Source: an uncultured Bacteroides sp.
Lineage (GTDB): Bacteria > Bacteroidota > Bacteroidia > Bacteroidales > Bacteroidaceae
Direction: 5' to 3'
DNA length: 8,915 nt
NCBI GenBank assembly: GCA_900555635.1
Contig: USLU01000127.1
Coordinates: forward strand, 1-8,915
Both the position numbers and the translations under genes were made by a program. The notes under the pieces were generated by a model. That model was not told the DNA's origin. It worked only from the letters and a program-made list of their open reading frames with translations, and did not search any database. Of this stretch, positions 1 to 5,482 are shown one piece after another (the stretch's first letter is position 1; every line of letters starts with the position of its first letter).

Positions 1-461
1 ACATTAAAGATAAGACTAAAGACAATAAGACAATATCTCCCTTACGCGTGGGAGATCTGTTTCCGGCTGATAGTTTTTTCGACAAGTCTTTGGACGACTG
101 TTATACTGAACTTAAATCGAATCGATCATGGGCGGAAACAGTAACGATGAATACTCGTTCTTCCGGAAACCCTGATTTCACGCTAGAAGCCTTTTACGGG
201 TTTCTGGAGAAGTTCTTTATGAAATTGCAGAATGAAGGAGAAACGGCGAAGTCGCCTAAAGATGCGATGTCTCACTTTGCCCGATGGCTGACATTTGAAC
301 TTAAAAACAAGAAAGATGAACGGAGAATTAATAAAAACAGGGATGCAGACAGTACTAAGCCCGTCGCAGATAGTCCAGGAGACAGCAGTAATCCGAAAGG
401 AGCTAACTCTGATACAGAAGGCCTTACGAACTGGATCGACAGCCTCTCAATTGGTCACTGA
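1..461 (+). CDS. Replication-module protein, 3' part (left-truncated)
   Basis: The reading frame is open from base 3 with no stop before the window edge, so this is the C-terminal part of a longer gene. A GTG at 48 could serve as a start, but I judge it internal because the codons before it read naturally. The visible domain runs through a Trp-containing segment (RSWAETVTMNTRSSG), then FYGFLEKFF, then SPKDAMSHFARWL. From memory this resembles the C-terminal domain (I believe DUF7833) of primosome or replication-initiator-like proteins, often with a DUF4373/Lin1244 N-terminus, in Bacteroidales phages and conjugative elements. The last 35 or so residues are polar and low in complexity (Ser, Asp, Asn, Pro), as expected of a disordered tail. 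The 3' end overlaps the next gene by 119 bp in another frame. A role in phage DNA replication is inferred from family and position; no catalytic motif is visible. Confidence 0.7.
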   Translation, partial: IKDKTKDNKTISPLRVGDLFPADSFFDKSLDDCYTELKSNRSWAETVTMNTRSSGNPDFTLEAFYGFLEKFFMKLQNEGETAKSPKDAMSHFARWLTFELKNKKDERRINKNRDADSTKPVADSPGDSSNPKGANSDTEGLTNWIDSLSIGH

Positions 462-1158
462 ATGGAGTGGAACAATCGCACAATTAAACTGTAATGTCTC
501 ATTGTTTGATGTGGCCAATGCAGAGAATATCCCTACTCTAGCTGACGTAAACAGGAGCTTTAGCAATTCGACATCAGTAGAGATTATTACTGAACATTTG
601 AAATCAGTATTAAGATATGCCGGCGTTGAACTAACCGATGCTCAACTAGCGGAAACAGCCTTATCAATTTTGTCTAGTTACTGGTACCTGAACTTAGCCG
701 AGTTATGTATTTTCTTCTCCCAGCTAAAAAATGGTAGCCGAGGACAATTTGTATGGGGGACGAAAATCAACAATCAAGCTATCATGGTAGCACTTGCCGA
801 TTTTTGCAAAGACAGACGCCGTGAGATTGAGCATAGAGAAAATGAACTTGTACGAAAAAAGGCTGAAACTGGCTATGCACGTAACGAGAACTTGATTAAA
901 GATATCGTTACGGGAGTTCAAAATACCAGAAGAGAACGAGAAAAAGCAAAACAGGATTTCAAGGCCTTCTGTGAGCTATTTCCATATCTGCCTGATAAGT
1001 ATGAGCCCAAGGTACTTTGGAAAGCATGGGGAGGCAATAAAGAGGCTCTACGTAAGATTTACGGTGAAAGTATTCCTCCCCCTGATGTAACCGAAATGGA
1101 TATCGGGATGTATTTGTGTAATTACAACATTGCCAAGGGTAAAGAGTTGGAAAAATAA
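343..1158 (+). CDS. Hypothetical phage protein, replication-module partner
   Basis: This is an alpha-helical-looking protein of about 271 residues with no signal peptide or membrane segment. I chose the ATG at 343. An ATG at 295 would deepen the overlap with the upstream gene, and a TTG at 451 would cut it to 11 bp. The stretch from 343 reads like normal protein (MQTVLSPSQIVQETAV), which favours 343. The middle has a Leu/Tyr-rich block (SSYWYLNLAELCIFFSQLKNG) followed by an Arg/Glu-rich helix (KDRRREIEHRENELVRKKAE) likely to form a coiled coil. The general shape recalls an uncharacterised Bacteroidales phage family (possibly DUF6633) that follows the DUF4373/DUF7833 genes, but I cannot confirm this. 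The function is unknown. It is followed by 85 bp of intergenic DNA with regulatory features on the opposite strand. Confidence 0.7.
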   Translation: MQTVLSPSQIVQETAVIRKELTLIQKALRTGSTASQLVTEWSGTIAQLNCNVSLFDVANAENIPTLADVNRSFSNSTSVEIITEHLKSVLRYAGVELTDAQLAETALSILSSYWYLNLAELCIFFSQLKNGSRGQFVWGTKINNQAIMVALADFCKDRRREIEHRENELVRKKAETGYARNENLIKDIVTGVQNTRREREKAKQDFKAFCELFPYLPDKYEPKVLWKAWGGNKEALRKIYGESIPPPDVTEMDIGMYLCNYNIAKGKELEK

Positions 1159-1220
1159 ATGCGGCCGGCGTACCACCACCGACCGCTTTCATAAGTATAA
1201 AGCTTTGTATTGCTATTAGG
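1150..1220 (-). ncRNA. Candidate small RNA opposing the phage operon
   Basis: A promoter-like site (1226-1257) and a terminator-like hairpin (1151-1186), both on the minus strand, would bound a transcript of about 70 nt. The start near 1220 is estimated from the -7 box. The RNA would have an unstructured A/U-rich 5' half followed by the GC-rich terminator stem and a U-rich tail. Its 3' end runs into the last codons of the plus-strand gene ending at 1158, and its promoter covers the start of the sigma-like gene at 1244. Either an antisense effect or transcriptional interference is therefore possible. An ATG at 1192-1190 opens a short frame, but the predicted terminator lies inside it, so a noncoding RNA is more likely. 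This is a prediction from sequence signals only. Confidence 0.35.
1151..1186 (-). terminator. Intrinsic terminator, minus strand
   Basis: The arms 1161-1170 and 1177-1186 form a 10-bp stem with a 6-nt loop. Read on the plus strand, two positions are C-A mismatches. Read as minus-strand RNA, both become G-U wobbles, so the stem is unbroken (GCGGUCGGUG paired with CGCCGGCCGC). On that strand it is followed at once by AUUUAUUUUU (1160-1151). The pairing asymmetry and the U-tract both indicate it works on the minus strand. Confidence 0.6.
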
Positions 1221-1228
1221 AACAGCAA
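1210..1228. repeat. Imperfect palindrome at the minus-strand promoter
   Basis: TTGCTATT (1210-1217) and AACAGCAA (1221-1228) are inverted copies with one mismatch and a 3-bp centre. As minus-strand RNA the mismatch would be a G-U pair. The palindrome straddles the edge of the -7 box and the estimated transcription start, where a repressor operator would be expected. It could also be chance. Confidence 0.3.
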
Positions 1229-1257
1229 ATATATAAAATCTTTATGCATATGGCAAG
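1226..1257 (-). promoter_or_regulatory. Bacteroidetes-type promoter, minus strand
   Basis: On the minus strand, 1233-1226 reads TATATTTG, an exact match to the Bacteroidetes -7 consensus TAnnTTTG. Twenty bases upstream, 1257-1254 reads CTTG, which keeps the TTG core of the -33 box. The spacer fits the usual 19-21 nt. It points away from the sigma-like gene and towards the terminator hairpin at 1151-1186. No phage gene in this direction explains it. The site overlaps the likely start region of the gene at 1244. Confidence 0.5.
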
Positions 1258-1813
1258 TGAAGCAGTAAATAATTACATAACTAAACGCTACGAACGCTGG
1301 CTTGATTACTCTTTGTATCATTGTGGGCTTGCTGGTATTTCAGATGAAGCAACAGACGTCTTGAATGAGGTCATTTGTTCGCTCCTTCAGAAGAAAAGCA
1401 GGTTACTGGATAAATTACTTGAGACAAAAAGAAATGGCTACACAGAGCTTGATTTCTTTGTTTTGAAGATGATAAAACTAAACGCATCCTCTCCTACTTC
1501 ACAGTATAGGAGTAGATACAAGCCCCTGCCTGTGGATGATAATGTAGATTATTCCAGGCTAGATATTGAGGATATTTCAGATGAATCAGAAGATCGAAAC
1601 GCTGAAATATTAGACAAGCTGCACATAGTAAGGGAAACATTCGAAAGTCTAAACCTTGGTACGACAGCTACCCGCGTTTTTGAGTATCGTTTCTTCCAGG
1701 ATGGCAATTTCTCTGAATGGGAAGGTCCAGAGACATTGAAGCAGCTATATGAGATATATAACGGAGTGCAAGAACTTATTAGAAAGAAAATAGCCGGGGA
1801 GTCTATATTTTAG
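1244..1813 (+). CDS. Sigma-70-like phage regulator (putative)
   Basis: This is a soluble protein of 189 residues, without signal peptide or membrane segment. The ATG at 1244 is used; a second in-frame ATG at 1250 is equally possible, and neither has a clear Shine-Dalgarno sequence. Residues of about 10-95 (KRYERWLDYSLYHCG, then ATDVLNEVICSLLQ, then LDFFVLKMIKLNA) resemble the core-binding region 2 of small sigma factors. The C-terminal 45 residues (RVFEYRFFQDGNFS, ETLKQLYEIYNGVQELIRKKI) could be a helical DNA-binding region 4 analogue, but a clean helix-turn-helix is not obvious. Similar proteins sit just before packaging genes in Bacteroidales phages and are often labelled RNA polymerase sigma factor. 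By position it would be a late-gene activator. It could also be another DNA-binding regulator; I am moderately unsure of the exact role. Confidence 0.6.
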   Translation: MHMASEAVNNYITKRYERWLDYSLYHCGLAGISDEATDVLNEVICSLLQKKSRLLDKLLETKRNGYTELDFFVLKMIKLNASSPTSQYRSRYKPLPVDDNVDYSRLDIEDISDESEDRNAEILDKLHIVRETFESLNLGTTATRVFEYRFFQDGNFSEWEGPETLKQLYEIYNGVQELIRKKIAGESIF

Positions 1814-1819
1814 TGAAAA
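1804..1819 (+). promoter_or_regulatory. TATATTTTA/GAAAA leader motif, before parB-like gene
   Basis: TATATTTTA at 1804-1812 is followed after 2 nt by GAAAA (1815-1819). It overlaps the stop codon of the sigma-like gene and lies 10 nt before the ATG at 1830. The same pattern occurs at 5462 and 8871, and a weaker version at 3462. It is a near match to the host -7 box (TATATTTT against TAnnTTTG) and could be a promoter element or an AT-rich translation leader. Confidence 0.35.
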
Positions 1820-1829
1820 TTCCTTGGTC

Positions 1830-2615
1830 ATGGAAGAAAATGTAGAAATTAAGATTGATCCCCGGAACTATCGTATCCATGGGGATGAAAACAAGCGGCT
1901 TATCCACAAAAGCCTGGTTGAATGTGGAGCCGGTCGATCCGTATTGGCCGACCGTGACAATGTGTTAATCGCTGGAAATGGCGTGTATGAGGAAGCTCAA
2001 AAGTTAGGACTCAAAGTGCGTATTGTTGAGTCTGACGGTACCGAGCTTATTGTTATTAAGCGCAAAGACCTATCTACGGAAGATGAAAAGAGAAAACTGC
2101 TAGCTCTAGCAGATAATCATACTTCCGATACTTCTGAATTCGATTGGAAGTTAGTGATAGAAAACTTCTCGCCTGATGTATTGAATGATTGGGAGTTTTC
2201 AGTAGACGAGATCGAACTTTCGACTGATATCCATAATTCTGACGATGAGAAAGATAATAATCTTTATACAAAAAAAATAGTATCTCCAATCTACACACCG
2301 ACTGGCAATAAACCTGCAATATCAGAACTCTATAATCTTGAAACTTACAATTGTCTGATGAAACAAATTCAGGAGTGTAATTTAGACAAGCAGACTAAAG
2401 ATTTTCTTCAGATTGCAGCTTCAAGGCACATTGTTTTCGATTATGGAAAAATTGCTGAATTTTATGCTCATTCAAACAACATCATTCAAAATTTAATGGA
2501 AAATTCAGCTCTTGTCATTATAGATTTTAATAAAGCTATTGAACTAGGATATGTTTGTTTAAAGAAAGAATTGTCAGACTCATATTTGGAGGATTATAGC
2601 AATGATGAAAAATAA
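1830..2615 (+). CDS. ParB-like domain protein paired with glycosyltransferase
   Basis: The protein has 261 residues from the ATG at 1830; a TTG at 1824 is less likely. Residues of about 7-80 look like a ParB/sulfiredoxin-type fold (IDPRNYRIH, then AGNGVYEEAQKLG, then VIKRKDL), and ALADNHTSD at 92-100 recalls the ALADN stretch that follows ParB-like domains in phage proteins. The usual GxxR nucleotide-binding signature is not seen; AGNG (48-51) stands in that place. Residues 145-245 form a second conserved block (SPIYTPTG, AASRHIVFDYGKIAEFYAHS, LMENSALVIIDFNKAIELGY), which I recall as travelling with TAGT glycosyltransferases. Its last 14 bp overlap the glycosyltransferase gene, so the two are probably co-translated. 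The back half of the gene is much more AT-rich than the front. I infer a role in DNA base modification rather than chromosome partitioning, because no parA or centromere-like repeats are present. Confidence 0.75.
   Translation: MEENVEIKIDPRNYRIHGDENKRLIHKSLVECGAGRSVLADRDNVLIAGNGVYEEAQKLGLKVRIVESDGTELIVIKRKDLSTEDEKRKLLALADNHTSDTSEFDWKLVIENFSPDVLNDWEFSVDEIELSTDIHNSDDEKDNNLYTKKIVSPIYTPTGNKPAISELYNLETYNCLMKQIQECNLDKQTKDFLQIAASRHIVFDYGKIAEFYAHSNNIIQNLMENSALVIIDFNKAIELGYVCLKKELSDSYLEDYSNDEK
2588..2592 (+). promoter_or_regulatory. Strong ribosome binding site for glycosyltransferase
   Basis: GGAGG lies 9 nt before the ATG at 2602, inside the end of the parB-like gene. It is the clearest Shine-Dalgarno sequence in the window and supports 2602, or the adjacent ATG at 2605, as the start. 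It also supports translational coupling with the upstream gene. Confidence 0.6.
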
Positions 2616-3453
2616 TAGCTTCGTTGCATTGATACTTACACATGGGCGTCCTGACAATGTACATACAGTAAAAACATTACGGAAATGTGGCTATACAGGT
2701 GATATTATCATAGTATTAGATAATGAAGATCCGAAGATAGATCGTTATCGCAAAAACTACGAGAACATATATGTATTCGACAAAAAAGAAATAGCATCAG
2801 AAACAGATGAGGGTGATAACTTCAATGATCGTCGAGCTATTATTTATGCGAGAAATGCTTCTTTTGAAATAGCAAAAGAAAAAGGCTACCAATATTTTAT
2901 TGAGTTAGATGATGATTATACGGAATTCTCATACACTTATAATCAATATGGTGAAATGAAGCAGAAAAACATTCTCAATCTTGATAAAGTACTTGATGCT
3001 CTAATTGATTTCAAGAATAAAACAGGTGCTTTGGCTGTTGCATTAGCTCAAAGAGGAGATTTTATCGGAGGAAAGCAGAATAATATAGTTCGTGGTGAAT
3101 TACTTAAACGGAAAGCTATGAACTCATTTATCTGTGATACAAACATGCCTTTTAAGTTTTTTGGTAAAATTAATGAAGATGTAAACACCTACACTTTACT
3201 AGGAAGTAGAGGAAATTTGTTTTTTCAGATTCCACATGTATCTTTGAATCAAGTAGCAACTCAACAATCGAATGGCGGTATGACTGATATTTATTTGGAT
3301 AGTGGGACTTATGTTAAGTCTTTCTACACAATTATGTATGCTCCTTCTTGTACAAAGATACGCCCAATGGGAAGCGTGTATAGACGCCTACACCATAGTA
3401 TTAATTGGAATAATGCTGTTCCTAAAGTAATTCCAGGGAACTGTAAAAAGTAG
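2602..3453 (+). CDS. GREB1/TAGT-type DNA glycosyltransferase (putative)
   Basis: The protein has 283 residues with a GT-A-like glycosyltransferase layout. The N-terminus has ALILTHGRPDNV (9-20), a nucleotide-sugar-binding type start, and IIIVLDNED at 35-43. The stretch GDNFNDRRAIIYARN at 71-85 is very characteristic. LDDDY at 102-106 holds the DxD-type acidic motif expected to bind metal and sugar-nucleotide. INEDVN at 190-195 is a likely second acidic site, and a His-rich end (RRLHHSINWN, 261-270) could also bind metal. These features match the TET-associated glycosyltransferase (TAGT) family, named GREB1-related in annotations. Comparative genomics predicts that the family adds sugars to oxidised or hydroxymethylated bases in phage DNA. 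No TET/JBP oxygenase or hydroxymethylase is visible here, so the acceptor base must be made elsewhere. The gene is about 28-30% GC in sampled blocks, well below TerL. Confidence 0.8.
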   Translation: MMKNNSFVALILTHGRPDNVHTVKTLRKCGYTGDIIIVLDNEDPKIDRYRKNYENIYVFDKKEIASETDEGDNFNDRRAIIYARNASFEIAKEKGYQYFIELDDDYTEFSYTYNQYGEMKQKNILNLDKVLDALIDFKNKTGALAVALAQRGDFIGGKQNNIVRGELLKRKAMNSFICDTNMPFKFFGKINEDVNTYTLLGSRGNLFFQIPHVSLNQVATQQSNGGMTDIYLDSGTYVKSFYTIMYAPSCTKIRPMGSVYRRLHHSINWNNAVPKVIPGNCKK

Positions 3454-3479
3454 CCCCTATTTATATTTTAATTTGAAGA
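3454..3479 (+). promoter_or_regulatory. TATATTTTA motif upstream of terminase operon
   Basis: This 77-bp gap is the only sizeable plus-strand spacer between the modification and packaging genes. It holds CCCCT (3454-3458), TATATTTTA at 3462-3470, and GAAGA at 3475-3479. The block at 8866-8881 repeats both CCCCT and the 12-mer TTATATTTTAAT (here 3461-3472). No TTG-type -33 box sits at the right distance, so a normal housekeeping promoter is not evident. A late phage promoter is possible. Confidence 0.35.
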
Positions 3480-3510
3480 TTATCCAAGCTAAGGCAAGAG
3501 TTATCACAAT

Positions 3511-3530
3511 TTGTTAGTTATTGTTAGTTT
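3511..3530 (+). repeat. Tandem 10-bp direct repeat at terS start
   Basis: TTGTTAGTTA (3511-3520) is followed directly by TTGTTAGTTT (3521-3530), matching at 9 of 10 positions, and the terS ATG follows at once. There is no Shine-Dalgarno sequence. The repeat may be a protein-binding site, for example for TerS, or simply a T-rich unstructured leader. Confidence 0.5.
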
Positions 3531-4022
3531 ATGACAGAGAAGAAGAATCCGGCCGAGAAGAAAAAAAGAGGGCGTAAATCAGAGTACAGAATAGAGTTCT
3601 CCGATCAGGCCCTAAAGCTTTGTTTGTTGGGTGCAACGGATAAAGAGCTAGCCGAATTCTTCTCTGTTTCCGAACAAACATTGAACAAATGGAAAAAGGA
3701 CTATCCCGAATTTCTTGAGTCCCTAAAAAAAGGAAAGAATATTGCGGATGCTAACGTTGCATCTCGGCTATATAATCGCGCTATCGGTTATTCCTGTAAG
3801 GCAACAAAATTTGCAACATCTGAAGGAAGAATAACAGACTCAAAGGAATATACTGAACATTACCCACCTGATACGACAGCTGCTATTTTTTGGTTGAAGA
3901 ACCGGCAGCCGGAGAAATGGCGTGATCGCAAAGAGATTGACGCAAATGTGAATCTTAGCGATGAACTGGAATCAATGACAGATGAACAATTAGCAGCTAT
4001 AGTACGTGGCGAAAAAGAGTGA
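3531..4022 (+). CDS. terS: Terminase small subunit
   Basis: The protein has 163 residues, a usual size for TerS. The N-terminus is a Lys/Arg-rich tail (KKNPAEKKKRGRK). A helix-turn-helix follows at about 27-55 (ALKLCLLGATDKELAEFF, then VSEQTLNKWKKDYPEF), which recognises the packaging start site. The centre (LKKGKNIADANVASRLYNRAIGY) is typical of TerS oligomerisation helices, and PPDTTAAIFWLKNRQPEKW at 112-130 is a strong family signature. The protein should form a ring that binds phage DNA and passes it to TerL. Its end overlaps the TerL start by 17 bp, which fits co-translation. The ATG at 3531 is the first start, and a direct repeat lies immediately before it. The assignment is firm; the exact TerS family is not. 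Confidence 0.9.
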   Translation: MTEKKNPAEKKKRGRKSEYRIEFSDQALKLCLLGATDKELAEFFSVSEQTLNKWKKDYPEFLESLKKGKNIADANVASRLYNRAIGYSCKATKFATSEGRITDSKEYTEHYPPDTTAAIFWLKNRQPEKWRDRKEIDANVNLSDELESMTDEQLAAIVRGEKE

Positions 4023-5448
4023 GAGAGAAATATTGCTTAGGCGAGCGAAAGCAGCGACTATACTTCGTAAGCGTGAAGCCCGGAATGATTTCTGGGCTTT
4101 CTGCTTATACTATGATCCTAAGTTCTTTGCCAAACGATTATTCTTGAAGAAAGTAGCCGAAGCGTTCATGCGTGTGTATACCTCCTATTTAGCTAATATT
4201 ATCTACCGTCTTGCTGTAAGTATGCCGCCACGTGCCGGAAAGTCTTATATATCTTCCCTATTCATTGCTTGGATGTACGGTCACTTTCCGGAAGAATCCG
4301 TAATGCGTAATTGTTGTTCTGATACTCTATACAACAAACTTTCGTATGATACCCGTGATATAGTTAAGTCAAAACGATATAAAGAGATATTCCCTGATAT
4401 TCATCTGAAAGGTGATAAACAGAATGTGAAAAGTTGGAATGTGGAAGGCGCTCGCCAGGTATCTTATTTCGGTGGCGGTGTTGGCGGTACCGTGATCGGC
4501 TTCGGTGCGTCTATGCTCGCCATGACCGACGACTTATACAAGAGCCTGGAAGATGCGTTATCTGACAATAACAATGAGAAGGTATGGTCTTGGAAACAAG
4601 GTACGCACGACTCCCGTATTGAGGGAAGTTGTTGTATGATTGACATCGGGACCCGCTGGTCTTCTAGTGATGTCCTCGGACGTATGGAAGAAGCCGGCAA
4701 GTATAATGAAATCATCCGGATCGCAGCTCTTGATGAAAACGATGAAACTTTTTGCGCTGATGTACATACTACGGAATATTACCGGGAACTACGTTCTGAA
4801 ACCGACGAAAGCATTTGGATGGCCGAATATATGCAGGAACCATTCGAAGCCAAAGGGTTACTATTCCCAAAATCGTCTCTCATGCGCTTCAAACTAGCCG
4901 ATATTGCAGGAAAGAAACCCGATGGGACACTCGGAGCTTGTGATACAGCCGATAAAGGAGATGATGATTTCTGCGCACCATTCGCAAAGGTGTTCGGACC
5001 GAAATATTTCATTACTGATATTCTTTTCACAAAGGATCCTGTTGAAGTTACAGAACCGCGCCTGGCACAAATGGTAATAGATACCGAGTGCGATCAGCTA
5101 CGCATTGAGTCAAATAATGGTGGTCGTATCTTTGCTATCAATGTGCGTAAGCTTGTTACATCAAAAAAGAAATCGTGTGTTATACAAGCCCGGCCAACAA
5201 CCCAGCACAAGGAAACACGTATCATTATGAAGGCTGGCTGGATAAAGAAGCATTGTGTATTCTTAGACGAATCAGAATACCCTAAAGGCTCGGATTATTG
5301 GCGTTTTATGAAGTCACTTACTAGCTACAAACGTGAAGGAAATAACGCCCACGATGATGCGCCAGATGGATGTACTATTCTTGCCGAGTTTGCAGAATCA
5401 TTAGGCTTGAAATTCAAAGTGTCTACTCGTAAAGTGGGACGTGGATAA
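4006..5448 (+). CDS. terL: Terminase large subunit (ATPase-nuclease)
   Basis: The protein has 480 residues, a normal TerL length. It starts at GTG 4006, overlapping terS by 17 bp; no in-frame ATG is available before the ATPase domain. Walker A is PPRAGKS at 74-80. The Walker B region is MLAMTDDLYK at 170-179, preceded by a Gly-rich loop (FGGGVGGTVIGFG). The coupling motif is IDIGTRW at 212-218. The C-terminal RNase H-like nuclease shows its acidic residues at D313/D316 (ACDTADKGDDD), E368 (RIESNNGG) and D450/D451/D454 (AHDDAPDG). It cuts concatemeric phage DNA and drives it through the portal into the prohead using ATP. All motor and nuclease motifs are present, so it should be active. The last 8 bp could overlap an alternative GTG start of the portal gene. 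Confidence 0.95.
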   Translation: MAKKSEREILLRRAKAATILRKREARNDFWAFCLYYDPKFFAKRLFLKKVAEAFMRVYTSYLANIIYRLAVSMPPRAGKSYISSLFIAWMYGHFPEESVMRNCCSDTLYNKLSYDTRDIVKSKRYKEIFPDIHLKGDKQNVKSWNVEGARQVSYFGGGVGGTVIGFGASMLAMTDDLYKSLEDALSDNNNEKVWSWKQGTHDSRIEGSCCMIDIGTRWSSSDVLGRMEEAGKYNEIIRIAALDENDETFCADVHTTEYYRELRSETDESIWMAEYMQEPFEAKGLLFPKSSLMRFKLADIAGKKPDGTLGACDTADKGDDDFCAPFAKVFGPKYFITDILFTKDPVEVTEPRLAQMVIDTECDQLRIESNNGGRIFAINVRKLVTSKKKSCVIQARPTTQHKETRIIMKAGWIKKHCVFLDESEYPKGSDYWRFMKSLTSYKREGNNAHDDAPDGCTILAEFAESLGLKFKVSTRKVGRG

Positions 5449-5461
5449 ATCCTATTTGCCA

Positions 5462-5478
5462 TATATTTTAAGAGAAAA
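5462..5478 (+). promoter_or_regulatory. TATATTTTA/GAAAA leader motif before portal gene
   Basis: TATATTTTA at 5462-5470 is followed after 3 nt by GAAAA (5474-5478), and the ATG at 5483 comes 4 nt later. This copy lies so close to the start codon that it fits a translation leader or upstream element better than a -7 box. It supports ATG 5483, rather than GTG 5441, as the portal start. Confidence 0.35.
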
Positions 5479-5482
5479 GTAT

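Noticed and set aside
48..50. GTG at 48 as the true start of the first gene
   Set aside because: The frame is open to the window edge and reads as protein upstream, so the gene most likely begins outside the window.
959..1321. Open frame of 120 codons on the minus strand across the intergenic gap
   Set aside because: It mostly shadows two plus-strand genes, has no family-like motifs, and the strong minus-strand terminator lies inside it.
3472..3513. Two TTTG boxes before terS as a standard host promoter
   Set aside because: The spacing is about 30 nt instead of 19-21, and the second box reads ACAATTTG, missing the TA of TAnnTTTG.
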